Source: Panicum virgatum
Taxonomy: Eukaryota; Streptophyta; Magnoliopsida; Poales; Poaceae
Direction: 5' to 3'
Assembly (NCBI RefSeq): GCF_016808335.1
Contig: NC_053146.1
Span: 12,864,015 to 12,928,014 of the forward strand
Length of the DNA: 64,000 nucleotides
The notes below the pieces were generated by a model, which was not told the origin of the DNA, did no database searches, and saw nothing but the letters and a program-made list of their open reading frames with translations. Positions 10,401 through 20,839 of this stretch are shown here, in pieces. How positions within the stretch are numbered: the stretch's first letter is position 1; the number at the start of each line of letters is the position of its first letter. A program made the translations under genes and the position numbers.

Positions 10401-10742
10401 CTATAACTGGCTGGTATGGGTTCTCGAACTGGAATATAAATGTTTGCCTACATGTTTTGCAGGAAATCTCAAAGGAGAAAATCTTCAAGATTGAATACAG
10501 CACCTGCTGACGACATGAAGAGCACTTTGGAGACTCTGCAGGAATATGTTATTGCTCCTTTGGCCCCTTCCAATTTGAATGTCTCCATGGAGCAGAGGGC
10601 AGATCTAAAGCAGAATGAGGCTTGTTCCTCTATGAAATCTACTGATGGGCATGTGCAGGGGAGGAGGTCTTTGAGGCGGGCTGCTGAAAAGGTCGTCTCT
10701 TACAAGGAGATACCCTTGAACGTTAAGATGCGTCGACCTTAA
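7497..10742 (+). CDS. SGO1: Shugoshin (centromeric cohesin protector)
   Basis: Thirteen exons: 7497-7518, 7649-7809, 7940-7977, 8085-8193, 8813-8836, 8927-8995, 9072-9119, 9201-9291, 9484-9541, 9651-9804, 9968-10067, 10264-10324, 10463-10742. All introns are gt...ag, all phases agree, and the product is 404 residues. Residues about 62-157 form the N-terminal coiled coil ('ENVRLGHLLREK', 'KVEMLKLHQQLQASRQQN'). Residues 378-404 are the basic C-terminal box ending 'SYKEIPLNVKMRRP', which is diagnostic for plant shugoshins. In this family the coiled coil recruits PP2A and the C-terminal box targets chromatin, protecting meiotic cohesin (REC8) at centromeres. Basic 'RRRSSRLN' and 'RRKSSRLN' motifs recur at about 210-217 and 316-323. 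The ATG at 7497 gives the only model I found with a consistent phase into exon 2. I recall related proteins being longer, so an exon might be missed. Confidence 0.92.
7541..7563 (+). repeat. Poly-C tract in SGO1 intron 1
   Basis: A run of 23 cytosines lies 22 bp downstream of the exon 1 donor. Such runs are unstable and error-prone in sequencing, so the exact length is uncertain. It does not touch coding sequence. Confidence 0.95.
8488..8720. mobile_element. Degenerate Stowaway-like MITE in SGO1 intron 4
   Basis: Intron 4 (8194-8812) is by far the longest intron. It holds an AT-rich stretch starting 'ctacaatcccaaatatatat' and ending 'ggatcagaggaagtac', loosely matching the inverted ends of Stowaway elements. 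The match is weak and the element would be old. Confidence 0.4.
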
Positions 10743-11566
10743 GAAACAAGGAAAACCTTCCCCTTACCTACAAGGAGAACCATCACCTTAACTACAAGAA
10801 GTGTCCATTCGCTGTATTTTGTGTAGGCATGTTGTAGGTTGCTGTCTCAGCCAGCCTTAGCAGGTACTTCCCTTTTTGTATGACAGATTGCACATCTTGC
10901 AGCTTTGTCAATATTTGTTGACACCATTGCTCTTCTTATCTTGTACTGCAACTGACACTAGTGAGGTGTAACACTGTCTTTCGAGCTGTTCTTGCAGTTA
11001 TATGATTTATGAACAATGACTGTCGTGCATACTGAGCTGACTTACTTGGCAAGCTTTTGCTAAGTTGTACCCCTTACAAACTTTATTTCTGCATCACGGT
11101 GACATGACAGCTTAACTATGAGATCCTCCTGCTCTCAAATTATTCGGCCTTGCTGAGAAATGATAATATCTGGTTCTTGTGGTTTTACTTCATAAGTTTA
11201 GAGCCTAATCATAGTGCAACATGTTCTTTGTGAGATTTTACTTGATCTGTGCTAATTTTTCAATATCATGTTCATTGAATTTGTGTCCCGCCAGGAGCTA
11301 ATGAATCCTCACAGTTTGCAATAACCAATAACCATCCCAACAAACTGATATATAAACACTATGCGGCAATAAATTCTTGAAGAAGGATCGCATTGCATCT
11401 TTATACCTGGTTCCCTCCCTTTGTTATACTACAAAAAGGTTTCTCTCTTCATGTTGATATCTATCTATACAACTAACCATTTCCTTTTTGTTGATGTATG
11501 CATCAATTTCTAAGAGCACAATATGGCTGTGGAGCGAGAGTCCCTGATTTCACTCATTTCGCATTC
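10743..11566 (+). other. SGO1 3' flank and intergenic DNA
   Basis: After the TAA the sequence is T-rich and noncoding and probably includes the 3' UTR. Several AT-rich stretches could serve as polyadenylation signals, but none is clear enough to assign. I see no gene or repeat of known type here. Confidence 0.5.
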
Positions 11567-11719
11567 TCACAGGTAAGGCTTTAGAGTCAGCTTGACGTTT
11601 TCCAAGGCTATGCCGAGGCAAGGCTCGGTAGTGCTGCAGCTCAGCTTGATGGCTTCTGTTGATGCACTTGTGCCTCTGTTGTTCTTAGACAGCACATTGC
11701 TCACCTCTACAGATGATTT
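11567..11719 (-). pseudogene. Orphan terminal exon of unknown gene
   Basis: On the minus strand a strong acceptor (pyrimidine tract then 'ttttttcag') at 11720 precedes 51 codons starting 'KSSVEVSNVLSKNNRG' and ending 'NVKLTLKPYL' at a stop codon. The composition looks like ordinary protein rather than random DNA. I do not recognise the family. No upstream exon can be joined: the DNA to the right is a TIR-like end and a different gene fragment. It may be the last exon of a broken or displaced gene, or a chance frame. Confidence 0.3.
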
Positions 11720-11881
11720 CTGAAAAAAGAAAAGCAAGCAGTTCTGCAAAAGCATCTTCAAGAGACTAGCTAAAATTCCGTAGCTAAATGAAAAGGTAAA
11801 AAGATTAAGTAAAAAAATAAAGAGTTAGCTAAATAGTTGAGTAAACCAACAGACTCTCCATCTTGACCCTCCATGTGAGCT

Positions 11882-12099
11882 TTCGCCGTCCCGCAGCGCC
11901 TCCGCATCATCTCCTACCCGTCCACCGACGTCTTCTGCCTGCGGTGCTTCGGCTGCTTCCTCCACGAGATTGACGCACCGCCACGCCCCGCGTTCCCGCC
12001 GCCGGCGCACTTCCTCCCGCACTCATTCCACCCGCAGCACCAATATGATGGCCACCCATTCCGCCAGCCTGCTCCGCCGTCTGCACCTAGAAGATGATG
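11882..12099 (+). pseudogene. Captured fragment of a RING-type E3 ligase (zinc-ribbon part)
   Basis: An in-frame stretch of about 72 codons reads 'RLRIISYPSTDVFCLRCFG', then 'FLHEIDAPPRP' and a Pro/His-rich tail before a stop. The CLRC pair followed by FLHEID matches the second half of the N-terminal zinc ribbon found in plant RING-H2 E3 ubiquitin ligases. The first Cys pair and the RING domain are absent, so it cannot function. The surrounding AT-rich sequence to the left ('gcatcttcaagagactagc', about 11754) matches the end of the Pack-type element at 18971, which points to transposon capture. Confidence 0.55.
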
Positions 12100-12144
12100 T
12101 TCCTCGCGATCGATGTGGATGCCTAGGGGTGCAAAGAGGTGCAT

Positions 12145-12262
12145 CTAAGAGTATCCACCGCCTCTTTTTAGTTAAAAAATTTGTACTAATTTTTCAAAGT
12201 GAGAGTTTGTTTTGAAAAACTAGTACAATTTTTTGAACTAAAGAGGGGCAATGAATATCCTA
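12145..12262. mobile_element. Small foldback MITE
   Basis: The left arm 'cctctttttagttaaaaaat' (from about 12160) and the right arm ending 'ttttttgaactaaagagg' (to about 12245) are near-perfect inverted repeats. A looser extension covers 'agtatccacc' and 'gaatatcct'. The whole unit folds into one hairpin with a short loop. No coding content. Confidence 0.65.
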
Positions 12263-12548
12263 AAGGGCACTCATTTGCACCTTCATGGATGCCATCCGTG
12301 TTGGGGCTCGTGCCTGGTGCTGTGATTGATAGGCGGGCTATCTTGACAACTGACATGTGGATTTGCTGGCTGTTCACTAGTTTCGAATTTTTCCAATTTG
12401 AGATGTTTACAGGAGTAGAATGCCAGAGACGTTGGAGCCTGTTTGCATGGCTGGAAGGAAAAGGAAAACAAAAATAAAAAAGGAATTGGTATCTGTAGCT
12501 CATTAGTTAGTTAAAAAGGAATATTTAATTTTGCCAAAAAATAACTTA

Positions 12549-12768
12549 GGGATGTTTGGATGTGGTAAAAGAGGTGTGCCAAAGTTTAGCCCTAAGTATA
12601 TGCTAATGGGCTAATATGAGCTAAAGAGAGCTAACCAAGGGTTAATGGGCTCTGATGATCAATTAGCAATCATCTGTGTACTAGATCAGCAATTAGCTCA
12701 TATTTAGTCCTATTATTTGGTATGTAAATAAGTGGGCTAAAGTTAGTCTCTTGGATCCAAACACCACC
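12549..12768. mobile_element. Tourist-type (Harbinger) MITE
   Basis: A 220-bp element begins 'gggatgtttggatg' and ends 'ggatccaaacaccacc'. Both ends are flanked by TTA (12546-12548 and 12769-12771), the 3-bp target duplication of PIF/Harbinger-derived Tourist elements. The interior is AT-rich, noncoding and partly palindromic. Confidence 0.85.
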
Positions 12769-12871
12769 TTACAAGTGCATTGAGTTAGTTTTGCATGAAT
12801 TTTGGCACCAAATCTTGCCATTTCCATCGATGGTCCCACCACTTGCGATGGCAAGTCCATGGACATCATAC

Positions 12872-13128
12872 TACTACCTCCGTTCTAAAATATAACTACT
12901 TTTAGATTTGGTCGAATTCAAATATTTACATCTTTGACCAATAATATCTCATAAACTAATTAATTTAAAATAGAAAATGTTACGTGTTATGATAGTTGAT
13001 TTCGTTTTGAATCAATTCATATCATTGCTAAGTTGCCAATATTTATGATTCTTCTACTATCAATAGCCAATGTTTAAAATGTTTGACTTGGAATTCTAAA
13101 AATAGCTATATTTTGGAAGAGGGAGTAC
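12872..13128. mobile_element. Stowaway MITE
   Basis: The left end 'tactacctccgttctaaaat' and the right end ('attttggaagagggagta') are inverted repeats with the CTCCNTCCG-like core of Stowaway elements, at a typical length of about 255 bp. Palindromic 'ttagatttg' and 'gaattcaaa' type arms lie inside. TA is the expected target duplication and is compatible with the ends. Confidence 0.85.
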
Positions 13129-13382
13129 TAATCTAGTGCATGTTGGTCTTTGTTACAAATCAAGAAGATTAATAATAATCTCATCCATTATATCTAATTA
13201 ATCCTAGCCATTAGTTTAAGCTAATAATCGCTTAATGGTTGCTCTTGTACACCGAGGGATATGTCCATTGCCGAAGTGTCGCGGTTGTTCATATATAGCG
13301 CCCGTTCGGGACTGTTTTCTCCAAACGGACGCGTCCGTACATTGCGAAGTTCCTCCCCTGTATAAATCCTGAGTATTAGATC

Positions 13383-13918
13383 TAGGGATGGCAACGGGTA
13401 CAAACTCGTCGGGTATCACTAACCCAAACCCGCACCCGCCAGAATAAAATCGTACCCGTTAAAAAACCCATACCCGTCGCGGGTATAATTTCATGCCCGT
13501 ACCCGTGCGGGTTTTTTTTGTACCCGCGGGTTTCCCGTACCCGATAGAAGAAACAACAAAATTTAATAGAAAATATAAACAAATACACAATGCATTATAG
13601 CCAAATGAGTCTATGAATAGGTAATCATCGATGGGAATGAAAGTACACGAGCATAAGTCTCTCTTAGCATGTGATTGGACCTTATTTTGATACAAGACCT
13701 TGTGACATTAGTATTTTAGGTTATATGTTGTCGGGTTTATTGTACCCACGGGTTTGCGGATTTGGGTACTTGAAGAACAAACCCGCACCCGCAAACCCGA
13801 CGGGTACGAAGTTTATCCCATTAAGAAACCCGCGGGTATAGAATTTAGTCTATGCCCGCACCCTAATGGAGCAAAAACCCATCGGGTTTCGGGTTTCGGG
13901 TACACGTTGCCATCCCTA
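13383..13918. mobile_element. hAT-type non-autonomous element
   Basis: The termini 'tagggatggcaacg' (13383) and its complement ending at 13918 are inverted repeats, and the TAGGG tip fits hAT elements. The 8-bp flanks attagatc (13375-13382) and atcagacc (13919-13926) match at six of eight positions, with both differences C/T transitions. The interior is full of 'acccg' and 'cgggt' repeats of both polarities and lacks a real gene. Confidence 0.8.
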
Positions 13919-14014
13919 ATCAGACCAATCTAACTCTTTCCCGGATCCATTTGTTTGTTAACAGTCTTCTTGCTCCAATGGGACTCCTCTTTGGCAATTT
14001 GACTCCATTGACCG

Positions 14015-14275
14015 AACAGCGTCCGCTACGCTATGCAAATTCTAATCAAAATCGGACCAAAACCAAGAAAAACACCCCAAACTGGTGCTCCATGTCAAAT
14101 CTGGGTAGGGTTTGCGTACGTGTATTCAAAGAGGTGAGTGTGCGTGCATTATGAGTGTTCGATTTGACTGTGTAATCTAAAAAAAATCCGCTATGGCTAT
14201 GCAAATTCTAATCAAAATCGGACCAAAATCGCAAGAAAAACACCCCCAAACTGGTGCTCCATGTCAAATCTGCAA
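14015..14275. repeat. Direct repeat of about 85 bp
   Basis: Positions about 14022-14100 and 14185-14270 share 'atgcaaattctaatcaaaat' and 'aactggtgctccatgtcaaa' in the same orientation with a few indels. About 85 bp of unrelated sequence separates the copies. There is no sign of coding. Confidence 0.8.
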
Positions 14276-15039
14276 GAAAACTTCTAAAAAAAACTGCAAG
14301 AAAACTCCGAAAACCTGTGATCTCGAGTCCAAAAAGGGGAAAAAGCTCTACCTGATCATGATCCTTGCGGGCGCACATCTTTTTGAAAATGCCTCCAAAC
14401 CTTTTAATCATTCTGCAGCTCTTTTTAAAAGAACTTTTCCTATTAGCCATCAAAGCTTAATTTTATTTACATTGGAGCCCTTACAACATCTGGAAAGTGG
14501 TGTTGTGGGACTGGAATGAGCGACCAGAGCCTTCAAAAAATTCTTCGAAAAATCGACTCCAATTCACTGTCTAAAACACCTCTCTTCTAATCACAAAGAT
14601 GACACGAGTCAACTAGCGATACACTCATTCTTGAGTTGATTAGAAATTCTTAACGCAAAGTGGAAGCAACACGGAAAATATGGCAAAGAAAAACTTCCAC
14701 TGAAAGAAGTAAAATTTACTTCTAAAGCGACTCTAACTAAGCAGCGAGAATTAACTAAAATTAGCAAGAACATAAAACTATTAAAACTAAATAGTTAAGC
14801 AAGCAAGGATTTTAAAAACTATAAGCAATATTAAACACTGATTAATTAGCTTAAAGCAAATACTAATAAATTATGCCGAAACTAAGTGCACGTGAAAAGG
14901 AAATAAAAGAATAAGGAATGCTCACCGTGCTTGCATCTGTTGGCTGGCCTTGTGCCAAGCGCGCTTGCTGCACGGGCTAGCTGCTGCCGCACTGGGCTGC
15001 CACGCCTAGCTGGTGAGAGCCGCCTAGCGCGGGCAATGG

Positions 15040-18000
15040 CACTGCTGGAAAACCCTTCATTAATACCGGGCCGGAACCTCCGGTTTGTACCGGGCGCTGG
15101 CCCGGTACCGCCTGGTCGGTACTAAGTGGGCCGTCACTTAGTACCGGTCAGGCGGTCCGGTACTAAAGTGCTTGCCACACAGACGCCGCAGAACGAGCAC
15201 TTTAGTACCGGTCGGTGTTACCGACCGGTACTAAATGTCTTTTTTTTCATTTTTTTTCATTTTTTGAGTTTCAACTAATTCGTATTTGTATATGTTTGCG
15301 TATTCGTATTCGTGTACTTCTACATATTCACATTCTTGTATGTCTGCATATTCGTATATATTCGCATCTAGCATACAATTGAATACATTTAATATAATTA
15401 CATAAATTTGAAATATTATATGTACTTTTAATATAAATATGTTAATAATAAACTCGGGATTCATAATATATTTACAAGTTTTGTCCGACAAATTTTTACA
15501 AGATACTAATGGTCCTTAGGTGCCTCATCATCGCTGATGTCCTTATTCGGATCCGCTCGACCCACACTTATCTTAGGATTCGCATAAAATTCTCCAGTTG
15601 AATTTATGACCTCATCTAGGAGGAATCCATTGATTGTTTCTTGAATTACTTTGATTCTTTCCTGTTCGATGAGGGCATCCGCCATGCAAGTAATCTGTCA
15701 AGTGCCATCACCAATATTTTGAATTAGTAACTAGATGAAACTAAATGCAAGTAACTGTTAGTAATGTTGTTCTACGTACTAGATGGTCATGTTGTGACAT
15801 CGAGCTGCGGCTGCAAAAATCCATCATGAACTCACATACGTAGTAGCCACATAGGTTGTTTCCTGGCTCCTGTCTCATATATATATATATATATATGGGT
15901 TATGAAATATTTTTATTGATTAAAGAAACGACAGTAGATGTGCGATATGTATTCGTACCTACCAGTGAGTGGTGAATTCTAGCGGGGCTGGTGGTGACGA
16001 TATTCTTATATGTTTTTGGAGGAAGCGAGCCTATGCTTTTTGGATGATATTTATGAGGTCTTGGTAATAATATGTTGGCTTCCTCAGGGAGTCGTACATC
16101 CGAACTCGGCATTTTATCGATCTCGATAATAAGAAGGATCCAGTGGAACCTATTTCATGCACATATATGTATAAAGAATGTTGGATATATATACACATAT
16201 ATATAGTGAAGTCAAGAAAAAAGATAAAGAACTCACTCGAAATTGTACGGAAACAGAATGTATTGACAAGTATTCTGCCTATGCAAGGCCCTGAGTATGT
16301 TGTTCTCGGTCCGATTAGGCCATTTCCTGACACTCTCCTCATGTATATTATATGGGTCTATGAAGCCGACGTGATATAACCCTTTTCTCTGACATTGTTG
16401 AACCTTCATCCTACATGATTAAAAAAGAAGAAAGAGGATGAGAAAACACATAATTAGTAGAGCTATTGTAGTATATACAAATGGTTGGACGAAGTACACT
16501 TACATACAAAATACACTGAGGAGAGACTTGTCTAGGGCGTCTTGATGGTACAGATCATAAAGATTTTCAAATTCAATCTATATGTCATCCATCCCTCGAT
16601 GGAAATGCCTATCTTGTATTCGGGCACAGAACACTATATCCTTCGATGCACTTGTTTTCATGTACTATGCATACAACTCGCGCATCCTAGTTGGTAGCTT
16701 CGGAATCAACTCTTCCCACATAAGAGGTTCCCCCAACACAAAAGGTTTTTTGTTTGCCCCTGGGTGAACCTCGATTGGAGCTTCTTCGAGCAGCTGAGCT
16801 TTTGTGAGGCCACTTTCTAGCACAAACTGAGCAGTAGCTGCATCCTTTTCAGAGAGGACTTTGAGCAGGGGTATCGATTGCTTGGACTGTTGTCCGAGCT
16901 GGGGAACTTGGTTGCGCTGACGGTTACTTGGCTTCTCCCAGGACTTTGTGATCTGGCGGTCGTAGTCCGATAGGGGTACCCTGTACTTCGGTTGGAGTAA
17001 AGATCTGAAGTATTTCTTATCTTCCTCTGACCATTGATGCGCTGGTGGAGGCTTTATGGTGCGAAATGAGCTCTGACGGATTTCTAGCTGCCCCAGAAGA
17101 AGATGATGAAGCTAGAACCACCAGATTTGGTGGTGATGAACCATAACGCCGCAACAAATCCTCAAGATCAAACGGAGGTTCCTCGCCCCTTTCCACACAT
17201 TCTCTATATTCTTTTCCCAAATAACGGAGCGCTGCCCTATAAAAAGCGCTAGGTTTCTTGCACTGACGACCGACTGGAGTTGTGCCCTTCCCTCCAGAAG
17301 GACAACGATCACCCCCATCGGCGCCACTCCCTCCAGCTGCTGAAGCCATATTTTACTGGAAAACACTATTATTTTTCACATCATTATAAATTCTTACTAT
17401 TACAATAAAATCTGAATAAATTAATTAAAATAAATCACATTAATTTGCAAATTGATTGAAAAAACTCTTACAATTACAATGCAAATATTAATTACTATTA
17501 CAATTACAATGATCAGATTAATTAGTCTTACAAATAACAATGAAAACATATAAAAAAGATGAAGAATTACTCTCACAATTATAATTAAAATATGTACATC
17601 ATTATATCCTCATATTCGAATTGCACTGGTACTTACCATGAAGTCTGAAATGTAATCAAATTAGAGTTGCTATTGAGGCATTAGTCATTATTGTGTGCTG
17701 AGCTATATCACAGCTCTGTCTAAACCCTTATTCTTCGTCGGTCCTGACCTCACCCTATCTACATAATGAATGGTCTAGAAAGAGCTGTGACAGAGCAGGC
17801 ACAATGTGACTAATGCCCCAATAGCAACACTACTTCGTTTACATTTCACACTTGCTGGTAAGTGTCTGTGAACTACAATGCAAAATCACATAAATTCTAA
17901 TATGCTATGGTCATCTAAATCTAAAAATAAGAAATATGCTACAATCATTTCTAATATATAGAAAATAATTGAAAAATATGTCTATAAATTATCCACATTC

Positions 18001-18659
18001 AACCTAGCCAATAAACCAACTCCCACATTCAAGTCATCGGTTCTATATATATCTCAAATCATTGCATAAATCAAAGAAATCATGCTCATCCTCACTATTT
18101 CCAAAAGTCACAAATTTCTCTAACTATGGAGCATAAAATGAAGCATAATGACTATCAATGAAGAGAGGATGAAGTTGCAAATCTTTGGCACACTTGGATG
18201 AGTGCAAATCACACAAAAAATGGATCAAATGGCAGCGCAACTCTAATATGGGAGAAGAAACCGAACTCGAACTGGCTCTCTGGTGAAATGGGCGCCGGCT
18301 CGGCTCGGGGAGGAAGAAGCCCCGATTTTTAGTGGGAGAATTAGTACCGGGTAGTGCCTACAGCCGGTACGAATGCTCCCCTTTTAGTACCGGCTGTAGC
18401 CACCAGCCGGTACTAAGTTTACTGGCGCTAATTTAGTACCGGCTTGTGGCTCCAGCCGGTACTAAATTGTCCCTAGCCGTTGCAGGCGGCTATCGGGGGC
18501 TGTCGGTGGCGCACTTTAGTGCCGGCTGGAGCACCAGCTGGTACTAATAGTCTCCCATGGGCACTGTTCCATTGACCCGGTACTAAATTTGAATGCTAGT
18601 ACCGGCCGAAACCGTGATCGGTACTAACGGCTGCGGACAAATGTGTTTTTCTAGTAGTG
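15040..18659. mobile_element. Defective CACTA (En/Spm) transposon
   Basis: The ends are cactgctggaaaa (15040) and ttttctagtagtg (ending 18659), the standard CACTA TIR with one mismatch. TGG flanks both ends (15037-15039 and 18660-18662), a 3-bp target duplication. Subterminal repeats of the 'taccggc' / 'gccggta' type crowd both ends, as expected for transposase binding. The interior keeps exons of an Ulp1-like gene but no recognisable TNP2 transposase, so it would depend on another element to move. Confidence 0.9.
15512..17349 (-). pseudogene. CACTA-encoded Ulp1-like cysteine protease gene (decayed)
   Basis: Starting 'MASAAGGSGADGGDRC' at 17349, the minus strand runs through an acidic/basic N-terminal part, a middle region with 'FVLESGLTKAQLLEE', an exon ending 'QYILFPYNFE' (about 16420-16222), one starting 'FHWILLIIEIDK' with a 'YDSLRKP' segment (about 16160-16010), and a last exon with 'RIKVIQETINGFLLDEV' (about 15690-15512). 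The HW and D positions match the His and Asp of the Ulp1/SENP protease fold found in many plant CACTA elements. In-frame stops occur after 'RMRELYA' and 'RGMDDI', so it is probably nonfunctional. It is related to the gene at 44990-48501. Confidence 0.7.
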
Positions 18660-18970
18660 TGGGCTGCCACGCCTAGCTGGTGGCGCTGGTCTGGGCCACG
18701 TCCGCACGTGGCCCTTGCGAGCTGCTGCCTGGCCCGAGCTTGCTGGGTCGCCGCCTTAGGCGTGTGCCCACGCTCGCTCCCCCCTGGAGCCGAGCGCAGC
18801 CCCTGGAAACAGACAAGAACAGCACTGCAAAAATGGATGAACAAGAGTGCCTCCGAAATTTCGTAACTCAAATTAAACACTCAAACCTCAACGAATCGAG
18901 ATGAAACTTAAACAGTAGATGCACGATGTCAAGGAATAACAGATCCATGAAGAAATCTGTGAAAGATCCA

Positions 18971-19862
18971 TTAGAGCAAATCCAAGAGACTAAGTAAAAT
19001 TTCTGGCTTAATGACTGGTAAAGGAATAAAAAGCTAGCCAACTGGTGGGAGATCCAACACCCTCTCCTCCACTCAAAAAAATGGATCTGATATGTGGGAC
19101 CCATGCGTTATCCCCCTCCTCCCCCTTCTTTCCCCTTCTTGTCCCCCCTCCAGGCACTCGTGTGCTCGGGGCCGACATCTGCCGCTGGTACCTCACCGCG
19201 CACGCGGAGCTCTGGAGAATGGTGAGCACCTGCCGCCGCTGTAGACAAATTGTCTACCGCCGTTCCCCGTCGACTGGGTGGCCTCGCGAGCCACATGAGG
19301 TCCGCGAACTCGAGGTCCAGCACCACCTTCGGTCCCGCTCCCTCAGCCGCGCGGTGCAGGCCCCGCGCTCCTTCGGCCGGTGGCCCACCCGCTCGCGGCG
19401 CGTCTCTCGTCGTGCCACCATCTCGGTGCATGCCTTGTCCGACAGTGCGGCGGCAAGCGCCTCCTCCCACTCGTGCCTCCGCCATTCCACGTCGGTGCGC
19501 CGCCACTCCTTCTCCACCGCCTTCCACTCCGCATGGCGCTCCTGCTTCTGCAGCTTCTTCCTCGCGGCCGGATGGGGCGAGGCGGCGTCGGTGGGAGGGT
19601 GGAGGGTGCGCATCGAGCTCCGCCACCGGTAGGTGTGAGCGGGCGGAGGGTCCTCCGAAAGCCGCACATGGGAGGTGCGGGAACGCGAGAGTGGATGGCG
19701 AGCCGCTCTCGCTCGCGAAACAAAGCGAGCGTAGGGGTCTGGTTAGTGAGTGGGATAGCAAGGTCTGGGTTTTGGAGAGTCTATTGTATCTAATTTTTAC
19801 CACAATTTTTGCTATTTTTAGCTAGCCAACCCATTTTAGAGAGGCTCTTGGAGATGCTCTTA
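18971..19862. mobile_element. Pack-type TIR element carrying a gene fragment
   Basis: The ends 'ttagagcaaatccaagag' and (reverse complement) 'taagagcatctccaagag' are imperfect inverted repeats. Between them a GC-rich core (about 19150-19730) differs sharply from the AT-rich flanks. On the minus strand it encodes a charged, helix-prone run (for example 'RKKLQKQERHAEWKAVEKEW'), which looks like part of a host protein with a coiled coil. I cannot name the source gene, and no transposase is present. The element is inserted in copy 2 of the LTR-like repeat. Confidence 0.6.
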
Positions 19863-20839
19863 ACCATCATGAATAGGAGGAAAAACTGCAATGGCTTCCC
19901 AAGCATTTTTCTCTTTCTCCATTTTTGGATGAATTTTTGTTCTTCGTGTTTAGCTCCAAATTTCATGAAATTTGTTGAGGGCTTTTGTTGCTAGGATCCC
20001 TGTAAGCAACTTTGGTGTAATTCCCTTACGGATTTTGCTCTTTTAAAAAGAGGACACAAGAAAGTTAGGGTCTCAGTTCCCAAGAAAATTTATGCACAAA
20101 TTCTAGTCTTAACATTATTAAACAAGAGAAGAAAAATAAACTAGGTTGGAGAGATACTCCTCCAACTAGCCATATCTATCTACATATGATCCCTGGCGAA
20201 AGATGAAAATACACATACGCTAATAACTACGATACACGCCCACGCAGGGGCAAAATATTTCAACTTTTTGTAGAACTATCGAACGGACATGCCGCCATCA
20301 CGATTTTGCTTCGCCTCAATGCAAGCTTCGCGACGGCTTCATCTTTGCCATCCGGCCGGACTAGATGCTCCCTTGGTTTTGAGGCCCAAACCGAAAACCC
20401 GCCTGCATGGTGGTTTTGAGGCCCAAACCGCCCAACTGTCCATCTCTTCTTGGCCGTCACGCGACCTCCTCGATGTCGATGCATGTCCAGTCTCCGTCAA
20501 GCCTCTGGTGCCTCCATCCTACTTGACTCGACCGACACCGTCTTCATCCGTCCAAGTACTCTTTCTCTTCAATGCACCACGTGGATTGCCCGTGACTCCG
20601 TCCGGACTCCTCGAGTCCCTCAATCCAAGCCTACACGCGTTCGTCCTTCACCGCCCTTGGTTCATCGGCACGAACCTTTCGCTTGACCTTCACCACATCC
20701 GTCGACTGCCATATCGCATCCTGCACCTGCGCATCACGAGCCAAGAGACATCAAAATCACACAACATTTTCAATCATTCATCATCCAGAGTTGACCACCA
20801 TTGGTCACTCTAATGTGAGATACCAGTTCGAGCCAGCTA

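Larger units (their letters stand above)
14504..20830 (-). mobile_element. LTR-like repeat, copy 2, split by two insertions
   Basis: The reverse complement of 14504-15039, 18660-18970 and 19863-20830 is colinear with copy 1 (286-4116), including the terminal 'ttccagtcccaca' block at 14504. The interruptions are the CACTA element 15040-18659 and a Pack-type element 18971-19862. The copy lies in the opposite orientation to copy 1, on the other side of SGO1. Its GC-rich middle ('gggctgccacgcctagctgg') is absent from, or very different in, copy 1. LTR identity is inferred. Confidence 0.6.

Noticed and set aside
13216..13419. Possible CRISPR-like or regular short repeats near the hAT element
   Set aside because: The ACCCG/CGGGT repeats are irregular in spacing and inverted, and a plant genome has no CRISPR system.
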